Shown here piece after piece: positions 1-12,563 of a DNA stretch of 64,000 nt. The first letter of the stretch is position 1; every line of letters starts with the position of its first letter. The notes under the pieces were generated by a model. The model worked only from the letters and a program-made list of their open reading frames with translations. It was not told the DNA's origin and searched no databases. The position numbers and the translations under genes were made by a program. Source of the DNA: Syngnathus acus (lineage: Eukaryota > Chordata > Actinopteri > Syngnathiformes > Syngnathidae); contig NC_051100.1 of assembly GCF_901709675.1 (NCBI RefSeq), positions 1,240,001 through 1,304,000 on the forward strand, in the 5' to 3' direction.

Positions 1-2669
1 CGTCTTATTCCTCATATATGAGTACAGCCAAATGTTCATTATGGGGAAAGGCATCAGATCGATTAGCGGCCATGTTGACTGGATTGTACCTCTATCCTTA
101 TCTCAGCACAGGCTGTTATTATCTTTGCCCATGCAACCTTTGTTTTCTCAGAACGAGTTACGGTCTATGAAATGTTAGTTTCGGATCTGCCATTTTCGAG
201 AAACACAGCTGATAACTGACAAAGGTGAACGGAGGTCTGGAACATATGTGCTGAGGGTTAACTTGGGAAGATGTCACTGATTTTAAACTCTACAGTCATT
301 TTTATACTGATTGTTTGTTTGTTTGTTTGTTTTATTTCCTAACAATGTATATACGAGCATAAATTGTCAATAATTCAGTTGTTACGAACAATTTTGTCAT
401 GACCTATTTTTCAGCAAGTCCTAACATTTAGCCCCAATAGGACATTGTTGCTTCCAAAGAAGATGACAAATGAAATCAAAATGTTTTCATTTTAGAGGGA
501 AATGACAAGCAACAGGAGACATCTCGACTGTAGTTGTAGTGCTCACATCCATTAAAGTAAACTCAAACTGATTGAATGCGGGCGGCGTTGCTCATAAATC
601 ACCGTCTAATACGGGACAAACGGAGAGGACATACAAAAAGGTACAGTTATCGCGACCGATAACATTTAATCATATTATTTTATTTACATAATGAGATAAG
701 AAGCAAATGCTTATTAAACTGGTTGATAACTGCTTGCTTTTCAATTCTGACTTACAGAAAATGGATAGATGGAAGTTGCAATGTTGGCGCGGAATAAATT
801 TATAGTTATGTAAACAGACGCATTTTGTCATGAAGTTCTAAAGTTGATATTGAGCTTTACTGTCCTTGGTGTACAGTTTCAGAGTCAAGACACCGTAAAT
901 GAAAAGGAACTCGCTTCTTTCACGCTTCTTCAATCTTTTCAAACAGCACAACAATCAGGAACATCACAGGCGTGATAACTTGTCGTCATGGCAACATCAG
1001 CATCCCCCCCGACAACAATGTAACCCTATTAGAAGACTGAAAAATCACACCTCTGTGTCCTTTGCACTATCTCTGAAAACAAAAGGGGGGGATCTATTTA
1101 TCATCACTGTGTGGTGTAGACCTATTTTCCAAATGGTGAAAAGATAAGTGTGGAAATACACTGAGTCATCATAAATGATCAAAATGACTCCATTGTTCCG
1201 AAAGGCACAGTGTCATTTAGTCCTCGGCTAATACAAGTGTGTTCTTGTGTTGTGTGCCATCAAGGTAGCGAGCGCCGCATGCTCTTCTATCACCCCCGCT
1301 AAGGCCCACTGTTATTTTTGGGTCAAGGCCGGTCGCTGTTCACAGGCAAGAATTGAGGAGGGAGGCAAACACTGGAGTAAGGCTCACGGGAGGATGTAAT
1401 AGGCGCTGGATGAAGCGGCTTGACTTTTATGGGCCAAGAGGGACTCATTGCTTGGCTTTTTATGATTGCGAGCAGGCTGGCATCGGTGCGTTTGCAGGAT
1501 TTCAGGTAACAGATGGCACATTTACGCCGTTGCATTTTTCCATGCAAAATGGTGGAAAGCCGGTCGGACGACTACAATGTTACTTCTTACCCTCTGCCGC
1601 AGTGTTCAATTGCGCGTTCCGCTCTAACGTAATCCTTTTTTTTTCTCAACTTTATTTTGGAAACATGGCAACTTTTCATGAAATTTAATGATAATTTAAT
1701 TTCTTGTAACAGTAGAGTTGTTTTTATGTATGTATGGTTATATTAGTGTGGGTGTTACTTCTTCTAAAAATAGTATCGAGCTTTTGTCGCCACAGCGCCA
1801 TCTGCCGGTTCAGCTAGGCACATGCCCCAAACACAAAACTGCAGTTTGGGCTGCCAAATCATATCTCATTTCCTTGTTATGTCATCCTCCCACTTGTCCT
1901 TTAAGCTTTTATCAGTATGCTGGAGGTAGAACATCACATTATGCACTACCCTGGCGTTATCTGCGCTGGTGACAGATCGGCCTTCCAACGTGCCTGCCAT
2001 CGCGGACATTAACATTATACAGCTCGGTCGGCTGTCCTCCGAGCTCACTCCTGCGTCCTCCACCAAGCATGACAAGGAGACCCGGCAGGCATGACAGCGC
2101 CTCGGAAAGCACCTGCCATCGGCCAACTGGATCGCCCCCCCCGCTCTGCTCACTAACAGGAGCTTGGGAACTTTTGCAAATGTAATAACGAGGTACTCAC
2201 ATAATTAGATGCCAGGTCTGGATGGAGATAGTCAATGCCTGAAATATAATTGTGACATGGATATTAGGGACAGCTAATCATGTGACACAGTGATTTAAGA
2301 GAGTAACGTCCTCTGTGTTTTGCATCATAATTCATCATAAAGCATAAAACAATCCTCATTTTCCCCACACAGTGTCATAAGATTCAACACAAATCCTGCC
2401 ATGAAAAAGCTAATAATGCTTTGTTTTGATTGACATTGGCAATCACTGACGTATTAATCTACCAAGAGAACCCTCACAACCGTATCCTTATTATAATATG
2501 CTACCAATTTCTGTCTGTGTCTGTGTTTATCATTTTGCCAATGGTGTAAAATTGTATTCAAACAAGCTAAGATATCATTATAATACTGTGTGTATTTTGT
2601 TTGCTATGTCAAGACATGTTCAGCTGTACCTAATGTATAGTGTGCAAAGTAACCCCAAAAGTAACTTGC
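1..2669 (-). other. pcsk2: pcsk2 intron 4 (partial)
   Basis: This stretch follows the exon 4 donor and runs off the left edge. I looked on the minus strand for the next PC2 exon (beginning around IDYLHPDLA) and did not see it, so the intron is at least 2.67 kb. It is mostly AT-rich. A GC-richer patch at about 1265-1600 and a CTCF-like site at 1794-1808 are the only notable structures. Confidence 0.8.
1794..1808 (-). promoter_or_regulatory. CTCF-like motif in pcsk2 intron 4
   Basis: On the minus strand the 15-mer CCGGCAGATGGCGCT fits the CTCF core CCASYAGRKGGCRSY at 14 of 15 positions. Binding is inferred from sequence only. Confidence 0.45.
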
Positions 2670-5600
2670 CGTCATCCATGATTGCGATGGTGACTCCTTG
2701 GCCTGTGTAGCCCAGTTGCCAGGCCTCAGCCACATTAAGATCCAGCCCGGGGGTCCCGTCTGCTTGGCCAGTGTTAATCTAATCACGCCAAATAAGAATC
2801 CATGACTCATAGCATTCAAGGTGGAGAGAGAAAAAACAAGATCAAGGAGGACAAATGTGGGTGGGATGCTTTGGTGAAGGTAACGTCAGAGATAACAGCG
2901 CATCTCGCAAAAGATGGCCTGGGCTGTGTTCCGCTGATGAAGAGCAGCGAGCTTGCAGCAGCCGTAAATGTCACACTTGCCACTCAGGCTTAAACGAGAG
3001 GGGCGCTGCACATGCAGCCGTGTATTGGCATGGCTCATTAAAGTGTGACTGATTGTGGAAGTTGTGGATGCTTATAATGGTTGGGTCCGGAGGGTGACTC
3101 ACCAGGTACCACTGTTTGGTGAACAGCGGGTCACTTATGTTCACGTCCATGTCATCTATACTTCGGTAGCCGCGCTTCTGACGGTCAAAGCCATCTTGGT
3201 CCAGAATGTTCTTAACCTGGGAAAAATTGACATGACCAGAGATTTGTTTCGAAACAGCGTCCAGCCACTGGCCAATTTTACATTATTCAGCCATGGAGAT
3301 CCACTTGCAGTTCCTTATAAATGTTTTCTTGTGCAGTGGTTTTAAAAGGAATGAGATTTGCCGCTTCCATTGGCCAAAAAGCTAGCCTAAGCTGTGTTCA
3401 TGTCCACAACGGCGCAAAAGCCCTTTTCTTGCTGCAGTAACTCCAATCCAAAGGCAACTCCACTCACAATTAGACCACGCTTTGCTCACCCGAGCATAAA
3501 AAAAGATGTGATGTGAAAACATCGGATTGTTGACCATGACTTGATCCAGACAGGGATTCTTTACATTTGGAAAAGACAAAAGATGCTGTTTTTGTTGTCG
3601 CTTGTTCCTCAAGACCACAAAACACAAAGACATCTAATTCTTGTCAGGGCTTTAAAATGTCCTCCGGCACATACATTCGGGTGACTAGATCCCTTCTGGT
3701 GTGAACGGGGAATAAAAACAGGCATTGTGGGTGTTTTTTTACTGCCACTGATAGATAAGGCAGTATAGAGCAGCACTCTACATGGCCTTTTAAATCCTAT
3801 TCATCTTTTTACAGCGTACGCTGAGCAATCGGGAAGCGCACAGCACACGCCGTCAATCAGCGCAATCGGACGATCCTTCCAATGACAGCGCCAAATACCA
3901 TATACGGATTTGAAAGTACACATCGTGAATGCAATTTTAGTAACTCATTTCACATTGTTTGCCAATTAGCTTACATGTTGACTAAACTCAATAGGAACTT
4001 GAAATAAGACTAAAAACATAAAAACAAACACTGCATTTCTTGCTCGATAATAAAAATGATGAAATGCTAATAGTTGGTATGCTAATAATGCTTTTTCTCC
4101 AATTAGGATTCGCCAAATGTTAACGTGCTAGCACATGGTATGCTAACCTGAATATATGTATACCATAAATACCAAGTCTGGTTATACATTTATCATCGTA
4201 ATCTGGTACCGTTTTAAGTGATGAAAGGCTAACATGCTAGCTGTTGGTATACGTACGTAGGTCAAATGTTAATATTTGTCAGTAAAAAAGTGGAACTTGA
4301 ATTGCTTCTCAGAATGTCTTGAATTAGAATCATTAAAATGTTTGTTTGCTTTTTTATCATGGAAATGTCCATTTTTTGGAGAAGTGAGTGTGAAAAAAAT
4401 AGTCTCTATGCTAAACGAGCTAAACATGTAGAGGCTAATTATTTGAATTCAGAACTATGGACAGAAATAGGGAGGATACAAATAAATACAAAAGAATTTG
4501 GTCTTCAATTTTCACACAGTGACTATAATTATAATCCTGAGCTAAAATAGCCTGCTGACTGCTTGCGTAACTGTTCCAGGAATGCAAGCTCTGGGCATTT
4601 TAGGACTCATACAGATTGAAGGTAAAGGTCATGAAAGAAGTGGGTCATTGTTCTCCACTATTTCATTCCTACCAAACCTCTCGGGGAAAGTAGAAAAATC
4701 AATACAACCGTCCCCTGCAGTACATTCGGTGCTTCTAGGAAGGCACAAAACACAACCGCATAAGCCATTGTGACATTTTAAAGAGAATTAAAATCTCCTC
4801 CGCTAATGGTTTGGTTACTGTCTTTTTTTAATGCACTTTGAAGGCGGTTAAACATTCGCGTTGCGCTACAGGACTTGAGTATTAGTGTTCTTGTAGAATG
4901 CATATTTTATTGAGTCGAGGAGGACGGCAGGGAAACACTCGACACCGTGACATGCAGGCCACATAAAATCAGTCATGCATGAGAGCCAGTAACTGTGGCC
5001 GTCGTACACAAGATGAATATCACAACCCCATTAAAATGGCAGGTATGCCTCGTGCCTAAAAATAACAATATGGTGACTGTTTATACTTTGAAAGATCTCC
5101 CCCCCAAATAATGTCAATTAGAGCTGAAGCAATTCATCAAATACCTTGAATCATTTTAATTGGAGAAAAGGTTGGAGGAAAATATCTTCCTTGAAGCTTC
5201 ACAGTACAAATTTTATTTTCTGCGTATCATCCAAACATACTGTGAATTATTATTTCTTTTTTACAACAAACGCATATTAGACAACTAACTGTCATTTACT
5301 TGGCATACACAGCGTCATCGCTGCACCTACGGTTAACCAAGTAGCACTTATCACATAAAGCTTCACGGGAAGGCGTTTGAAAGCAAGAATTTCAAAGGGA
5401 ACAAAACACATAAACACAACCTTTGCAGAAAGGCACCTACCTCATAAAAAAATAGTGGATGATAGTTTGTGAGTGACTAAGTGGCATTCAACAGAGGAAA
5501 AACTGTTTAGATGAGTCACACAGCAGCAGCTCAGAGGTTTTGACGCGAAAATGATCATAACTTCAATAAATCAATCTCATGGATCACGAGCGGCAAACAT

Positions 5601-7946
5601 AAATTGTATCTGAATTCATGGAAACGAATTAAATTCATGACTATTTGATTCCTATTTTTGTTCCTCTAGTAACATTTAGGAGAGTGATTAATCCAGGCCA
5701 ATGTTATTGATTTCAATTAGTCTCAGAGTACGTTAATAATGAAAGCCGCTTCTTGCATCATTGTGGTTTTTGTTGTTTCTTATTTCTTGAATTTGCTATT
5801 AGGTGGCAAAATGAGGTCATTCCGGCGGAGCTAGAGCAGTGGCACTGGCTTCCGCTGCGATATGCTTGGACGCCCCAGGTGCGAATTGACTATTGAGTAT
5901 TTTTCTGAGAATTTCCACCCGCCCCTCATTTCTAATATTTTCATCGTTTCTCGTATTGGGGAAAAAGAGGCGATGCTATGCAATGGAAAGCAATGTGTTT
6001 GGATTATCAGCGTTTCCAATTCATTGTTTCTCTTCACTCATTATTGAATGTCATGGTCTTCACGTCGTTACCCTGCTGTCTTCCTGGAGCCGCTGTCTGC
6101 CTCGAACGCTGCGTTTGCTCCGCCTCTTGGAAGAATCCTGAGGGTAGAAGTGGTAGAGCCCCTTTCCAAAGGCCACCTGAGTAAAAATGGTGCACAAAGG
6201 CGATGAATGAGAGCGGGTTGAAAGCATGGCCCAATCGACATGTAATTACCACACTACAATAGGGCAGAATGGAGAAAGGTTGAAGAAAGGCCACTGATTT
6301 CCAGGCTTTCACGAAAGAGGGACGGGAGTCTATTTTGAGGCATGGGTGTTAGAATCAAACCTAATGCATGGTGAGAGCAAGGGAATGACTCTTTTTTTCC
6401 CCCCTCAGGCACAGTGCCCAGATTAAAGACCCCCTTATGCTTGAAGACCGTCGTCTAAGTTGGGGCAGGTCAATCTTTGATTTAAACGCTCTCGGATGAG
6501 CCTGTTGCATTGCCTGTGACCATGACGTTGATGATGATTGTTATTTTGCACATATGCTCTCAAAAATAAAAATGAGAGGACCTGCACACAAGTCCATTTG
6601 CCCTTATCTTGTTAATTAAGTCACGTTTAAAGATAGTTCAAACAAAGCAGTTATTGTTTAATGGCGCATATCCCATCAAGACAAATATAGCTGCCGATTA
6701 CATAACCTGTGAAGGGAGGAGGGAGGAAAGATGGGGAGGGGGTTGCTCCATTGTCCAAGAAAATGAGCTAGCAATCACACAAATGCCGCTCAGCAAATGT
6801 TACAATGATGATGTACAGATTGACACATTTTTAATAAACAAGATTCAGAGTCAGAGTCAGAGGAGGAAATTTTGTGCTGTACGCATCGCTGGCTGCAACA
6901 TCCCCCCCATGAGCAATTTCACACACATCCATTTTGACAGGCCCACACACTGTTAAAGGCAGAAGTGTGTGTGTGTGGGGGGGTCATTTCTTCTGCTCCA
7001 TCATGGAGGCCTTGTTAGTGTTTTGCTCATATACGGGGCATGTTATCCAGACATTCCATGTCATGTCTTCAGGGTGAGGAAAATGTCACATATAGGGATT
7101 GACGCGTGTCTATGTGTGTATGTGTGCCTCATGACTTTTCAAAATGTGTGTAAAGCGGAGGTGGGGAATGTGTAAGGCTGTATCTGTGTTGGTCAAATAC
7201 AGATTTTATATTATTACTATTATTATTATTAACATGAGACAGGTACTTTGATATTATATTTGACTGTTTTGCATTTTTTTATTAAGAGAAAATAGTAAAA
7301 TCACTAAACTGTTTGCATAACAAAATATTTAGTTTTATAAGTTATTTAAAATCCTTTAACATCCATTTACCTTTATTTTCATGTTTGTATTACTCTAACT
7401 TTTTTTTAAATATAGGCTCTGTTTCATGATCTTTTTATCTAGATTTATTTTCACACAAAATCATTTTTTTATGTATTTTATATGAAGCACAATTTATCCT
7501 TTTATTAGCTCTTCATTGGATTTATTTTCCTTTATCAAATCAATTGGATTTTTGTTTTTTATTTCATAACCATTGATGATTTGTTCATTGTCTGTTTCTT
7601 TTTTGATATTTGTTCACATAGAAAAATGCAATAGAATTGCTTCGAGTCCCATTTATGTCCATCCAGTAGGCATGCTGCCTATAAGCCAGTCTGCCTTGTA
7701 GTGGGATGTGACGTCACCGCATTTCACAGAAGTGCATTGGAAAACAAAACAAATGCTTAGAAGAAAATCACATTTAAAAAAATCAATTATTATATGTGAG
7801 GCTTTCTTTGTACAAGTATCCTACCTTGCGAGCACTCTGGTACCCGTGTTGTGCTGCAAGTTGGTGCGCCTCTTCCTCCGGCGCCTCCTCGCGCAACTGG
7901 ACCACAACATGCTCCGTGGAGTGTCTCTCCGCAGCCTGCGTCGCCG

Positions 7947-7988
<42 letters not shown>

Positions 7989-8046
7989 CGTTCAGCAGCA
8001 CCATAAATCCCACGCGTGTCCCTGCACGGTGGGGAGATCCGTGCAT
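2670..8046 (-). CDS. pcsk2: Proprotein convertase subtilisin/kexin type 2 (PC2), 5' part, exons 1-4
   Basis: PC2 is the calcium-dependent serine endoprotease of neuroendocrine secretory granules that cleaves prohormones at paired basic residues. Minus-strand exons read from splice sites: 7825-8046 (74 codons), 6072-6176 (35 codons), 3103-3216 (38 codons) and 2670-2778 (36 codons plus 1 nt); frame is kept throughout, giving 183 residues. Exon 1 encodes a signal peptide with a 12-Leu core, then the start of the prodomain (AERHSTEHVVVQL). Exon 2 has GLYHFYP and an internal basic site (RRSKRS). Exon 3 has the primary autocleavage site RQKR followed by GYRS, and ends at KQWYL. Exon 4 (INTGQADGTPGLDLNVAEAW) ends in IMDDG, which carries the catalytic Asp at about residue 182. 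The start at 8046 has A at -3 and matches the mammalian N-terminus in length. His and Ser exons lie off the left edge. The exon 4 donor is GCAAGT rather than GT. The spacing of the GYRS cleavage site and prodomain identify PC2 rather than PC1 or furin. Otoraplin lies upstream on the same strand, as in human. Confidence 0.95.
3217..6071 (-). other. pcsk2: pcsk2 intron 2
   Basis: Intron between exon 2 (donor GTAACG) and exon 3 (acceptor TTTTTCCCAG). It is 2,855 nt and AT-rich, and I recognise no coding sequence or repeat family in it. Intron 3 (2779-3102, 324 nt) likewise holds nothing I recognise. Confidence 0.85.
6177..7824 (-). other. pcsk2: pcsk2 intron 1
   Basis: Intron of 1,648 nt between exon 1 (donor GTAGGA) and exon 2 (acceptor TTTTTACTCAG). 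A GT-rich microsatellite patch lies at about 6967-6981, and a strongly AT-rich stretch at about 7200-7620. No exon or RNA gene was recognised. Confidence 0.85.
7951..7987. repeat. (CAG/CTG)n trinucleotide repeat inside pcsk2 exon 1
   Basis: A nearly pure run of CAG triplets on the plus strand is CTG on the coding strand. It encodes the 12-Leu hydrophobic core of the PC2 signal peptide. Such runs are prone to length change by slippage. Here any 3-nt change would only lengthen or shorten the signal-peptide core. Confidence 0.97.
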
Positions 8047-8164
8047 CGTGACCGGCTTGTGTCAATACCGTCTGTGCGTGCGTGTTTGTGTGCACGCGCC
8101 TTCTTGCCTGGGCTGCCCGTCGGCTTGTGTTTGGATGTTAAGGGGGAAGGATGCTCCTGGTGAG

Positions 8165-8210
8165 AGAGGAGGGAGGAGAGGGGAGGGGAGGGGAGGGGAG
8201 TAGGAGGAGG
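8165..8210 (+). repeat. G-rich (GGGGA)n tract in the pcsk2 promoter/5'UTR
   Basis: Repeated AGGGG units contain four or more G4 runs with single-A spacers, enough for an intramolecular G-quadruplex on the plus strand. That is the template strand for pcsk2. The tract lies 120-165 bp upstream of the start codon in a CpG-rich stretch (about 7820-8340) that is probably the promoter. Confidence 0.7.
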
Positions 8211-8363
8211 TGGAATCAGAGGTTTTGCGCGCGCATCTCCTCCGCAAATTGGTGTTTCCTCTCCTGCTGCGGGGGGAGTGGGGCGCTCGTGTGTGCTGCG
8301 TGGGGCAAACGTGCATCCTCCGCCTCCTCCCTCAGCCTGGTGGCGTACTGCTGGTCTTTCACT

Positions 8364-8384
8364 TTCAGCACCCTGGAGAGATCC
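8364..8384 (+). promoter_or_regulatory. REST/NRSF (RE1) site upstream of pcsk2
   Basis: Positions 8364-8380 match the 17-mer consensus NTYAGMRCCNNRGMSAG at every defined position: left half TTCAGCACC, 2-nt spacer, right half GGAGAG. The site lies about 320 bp upstream of the pcsk2 start codon. REST represses neuronal and neuroendocrine genes in other tissues, which fits a gene restricted to neuroendocrine cells. The sequence match is observed; occupancy and function are inferred. Confidence 0.8.
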
Positions 8385-11300
8385 TACGCTCTCATTAAAA
8401 ACCAAGAGGATTTTGAGCCTTAATAAATAGGATTCCGCTCTATTCGCTTTCTCATGATCCACATCTTGATCCCACAAGGGCAGTATTAGGTACACGTGCA
8501 AAATGTAATGTGCTGGTCCTGTAATGGATTATTTTGATAAGACGTTCATAAATCAAGGTGCCACCGGGGACAGAAAAACAAACAAACCGGTTCTATACTA
8601 CCTCAGCTTTAGCCCAATTAAAATACCACTGCTTTTGTAACGTATGGGGATCACGTCTTCGCTATGAGCTCACGACTGGTCTTTTAAGGTTTCACAGATC
8701 GCAGACATCCGTTCTAAGCAGTTTGACCTTCTCGGTTGGAATGGAGAAAACAACTGGAATGGCGTATAATTGGATGTGAGCAGCAGGTTGTTGAAAAGAA
8801 ACAAGAAGAAAAGAAAGAAGCCTTCTCATTAAAATGCTCCTGCTGCTGCTGCTACTAGACACACTATGGAAGACATAAGAAGTCGACATGGTAGTAGATT
8901 CTTTTAGAAATGGAGGAATAGCCCCTTTCTGTGAGGTACATACTATATTCATTCACATGCAGTTAAGAGAACACCAACCACTTTAACGACTGATGTCATG
9001 TTAAATAACATCCCCAAAGTTGTTTGAAACAGTGTAGGCTGTCTACTAATCACCGTTTGCCGTTTCCTCCCACACGACTGCCACTCCGCAGCCGAGAGAT
9101 TATTTGCTTAGCTCGGACAAACGAGCTAGCGTCTCCGTTATGCATTCTATAAGGAGACACTGCACAGGCTCGTATGGAAGAGATGCATCACAAATAATTT
9201 ATGTTGTGAGAGTAGCGAGTCTGCATGGGATCGTCTCATCGCTTCATCTGAAAGGCACTCTCAAAGATCCAAGATGATGTGTCCGCTCCATGCGATGAAG
9301 GTTGTGAAGTCAGCATGACACAGTGGGAAGGAATAATCATTATCACTGATGGGGGGGAAAAAAAAGTGATTTCACAGGAAAGGTGAGGTATAACAACACC
9401 ATCTCATTTATATAAAATGAGAACATCTCTGGATTTTGGTGCAGATTTATAAATCCTTCTCCATTTTTTTCCCAAGCTACTCTGATGAGCTGCCCAGCAA
9501 CAAGCATAACCCAATGATAAACCAAAGAGCAATCGGAATAAACAGCAGTACAGGCCACTGGAAAGAAAGCTTCTTTCATTTTTCATACATGCTGCAAGAG
9601 AGCGCTTTTAATTGCTTCAGTGAGAACACAGAAAAAAAGATGACACAGCAGCTACATAGACACTGATATTCGATTAAGAATCAATCTCGCCCATCGCTTC
9701 AGGGCGCGCCCCATCGTTCGGCCAAAGTCAGCTCGAGTGAGACAGGACCGACTGCTTCGAGATTGTGATTTTGGGGTATTTGGACCGCATGGTGGCCCAG
9801 AAATGAGACACCTGATAACGATGATAAGTGATGAGGGAAAAAATGGCTTAACACCGCACGTCCATTTAGAGGACGCTCAATTCGATCCAGTTCCATTAAG
9901 TCGCAAGCTCGGAGTGAGAGAGGCATTATGGATACTTTGCACACTGACTTGACACGATGGATCAGGGAGGTCGATTCTCTCTCTGTGTGTGTACTGAGCT
10001 TCTTCAGGTGTCTGCCACTGTGAGATAAGATGGCAGATATGAAAAAATAATAATAAGCACAGAACAGACTTCATTTCGGGGGTGGTGTCATTTCCCTGTC
10101 ACCGCGTATCTAGCGTTCAATCTTTTAAATTTATAGAGTGTGGTCATTTAAAATGGTTCAGTATTGAAGGGAAGGTTCTTCCTTTAGATGACATCACATG
10201 GGGATCTAAAATGGTGGCGAACATCAATAAACCCATTCTATTGAAGTGAATGACTATGGATGGCAGTGTAGGTGCTGTTTACATTCTGTGAGCCCACACG
10301 GGCCAGAAACTCTCCTGTCATCAACAAAACTGGTCATTCCGGTTCGCACAGCCCATGGCTTTTATTTTCATAAGTCCACTGCTGTCTAAAGAAGACTGTT
10401 GAGTGTGTTTTTGATGAAGTCTGCTCACAATGTGAGAAGGAAAATCTGCGCACAGCTTATTTTCATTGTTTGCAAGCTTATTTTTATTGTTTGTGTTCTA
10501 ATGGATGTCAACTGGATATTTGGCTAATTCCAGTCATGTATTTGCAGTTGAATATTCACGAATTGAATTCACCTATTTGTTCATGTGTTTCTGGATTGTG
10601 CAGCTTTTGTTGTAGACAAATAGACTTACAGTCGAAAATTCCGCAATTGTCAATAGGGCGGCCATATTGGCAGTGACCATGTTCCTATCGAGGCTAAAAA
10701 AATGCATTGACTTATCAACGCAGTAATTTGTTACTGTATTGGGTGTTTATAGCACACACACACAGAAACACACGAAATAATTTTGTTAGTTTGAAATTTT
10801 AAACTGTTCTGAAACCTGTGATAGAGTTTCAAACAAACCTTTTCCAACATTGTAACTGCCACTCATGTATTTGTATGAACAAAATAGATTAGGGCTAGTA
10901 TGACTAATACAACTAATAGTCTATGCTGAAGCTCAGCAGGTGAAACAAAAACACGATTCCTTTGAAGCATCTGTGTCAGAGCAAGCCACTCACCTGCGCT
11001 GAGAGCCGCCCGCCGAAGCGTGACGGGCTGCTGCCACCTGCTTTGTTATTCAAAGCCTACTCCACAAGCAAATCCACTTTAATTGGAAGAGAAAAACAAG
11101 CGCGCACCATTCCGATGATGCATCATCAAGATGATGAATTCCCTTTGCGTGTTGCTTGTTTTCAAGGTGAGCATTCAGTGCTGCCTAATGGATGCGTTAC
11201 ATAGAGGGCGATTAAAAGACATGCAAATTTGACACAGCTGAAAATAGTGTTTGCAGCAGGAGAAAGAACGTACTTTCAAGCACCATGCTGTCATCATTTG

Positions 11301-12188
11301 ATTTCTCTCTGTGTATTACCTGCAAATTGCTACTGTGCTAAATTTGTTTTGACCTTGTTTGTAAGGAATGAACATATCACAGCGAGTGGGAGCCGCTGGG
11401 TTTGTCAGAACGGTAATCAGCCGCACCAGCAGGCACTTTGAAAAAGTTGACATCTTGATGTGATGACTGCGGTGGTCTAATTGTCGCGGGCCGCATTTAC
11501 ACACCTGCAAAATCCTCTTTTCGATTGGAACATTACTTTGTCAAAGTGCTCCAGCAGAGATAATCTACCCCAGTTTGTGTTCAAGAGTCCATGAAATTGT
11601 ACTCAGTGTATAATAATATGACTTCATTCACACGATAAAATGAAAAAAACACTAACTTGATTCTCAGAGTAGGCCATAAAACCAACACATCCAAAACACG
11701 CTTATAATTTGGTTTGTTTAGTTCAAGGGGTGAGTTAATTTTCCAAATCAAGCCTCCTAGGAGCCACACTCATCCTTCACCTCAACTCGAGGTGGGGGTA
11801 ATTACCCGGCTGAAAGTTTGACGTCGCCGCCTTCGAGAATGCCTTTCCTGCGAGGAGTCTGACGACAACGCGACCTTTGACGCACGACGGCCAGTAATCA
11901 GCATGAAAATGGGCATCTGCGGTCTGGCTGGCGCGGAAGATCTTGACAAGATGTGATGACGCTCGGTCCGCTGAGGACACAAAAGAGCACAAGCAGCAGC
12001 AGCCTTCCGCGTCTCCTCCCATGTTCTTTCCATGAGGACATTAGCGCTAATGGTAATGCAACCTCGGACGTTACCAAGCTGCTCTCCAGTGCTGCCCCGT
12101 ACTGAAGAGCATTGTCCGTTAAGAAGGCCAACAATAGCCATTTTTGAGTGAGTCAGGGCGACCAAATGCAGCTTGTATTGAAGGGAAA

Positions 12189-12563
12189 TGTCACGACTCG
12201 TCCCCAGTTGCTTTATTATGTCTGTTACCATGGTTTCTGTTGGCGTCGCCCCTCCCCTTCTGTGTTACCTCAATCAATGTCATCAGTCACCCGCCTCTTG
12301 TTACCTGTCTTGTATTTAAGTCCTGTCTGCCCCTCACTCCACTTCCTGTCGGATCCTTGATGTCGTTCTTGTTTCTTTTGGTTCCTGTCTTTGCCAGTTC
12401 TGCTTTGGTTAGCCAGTCTGTCGGTCGGTCGGTCGGTCCGTTAAGTTATGTCAGTTCTGTTAGTTTGTTCCCCTTATCCTCTCTTCCAACTCCCTTTTCC
12501 CTTCAATAAACCAAGCCGAAATATTTATTTATTTAAAATGAAGTCTGCGTTTATGTCGTGTGA
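12189..12563 (+). mobile_element. Probable solo LTR of a Gypsy-like retrotransposon
   Basis: The segment begins TGTCACGA and ends TCGTGTGA, an imperfect terminal inverted repeat of the kind seen in fish Ty3/Gypsy LTRs. In order it has a pyrimidine-rich body, a TATA-like tatttaag near 12313, a short TCGG tetranucleotide expansion (about 12417-12437), a polyadenylation signal (aataaa near 12505) and the typical gtctgcgtt tail. No internal gag-pol region or second LTR is present and I see no clear target-site duplication, so it is an old solo copy if the call is right. Confidence 0.55.

Noticed and set aside
7790-8095. Minus-strand frame with poly-Ala in another phase
   Set aside because: Shadow frame of the same repeat. 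Only the Leu frame continues into PC2 prodomain sequence and a good donor.
7708-8163. Plus-strand open frame with a poly-Gln tract
   Set aside because: It is the antisense of pcsk2 exon 1. The glutamines come from the CTG repeat coding for Leu on the real strand, and no family resemblance exists.
11777-12231. Overlapping minus-strand frames of 78-149 codons
   Set aside because: They lie in a GC-richer intergenic patch, share no family features, and part of the longest runs into the probable LTR.
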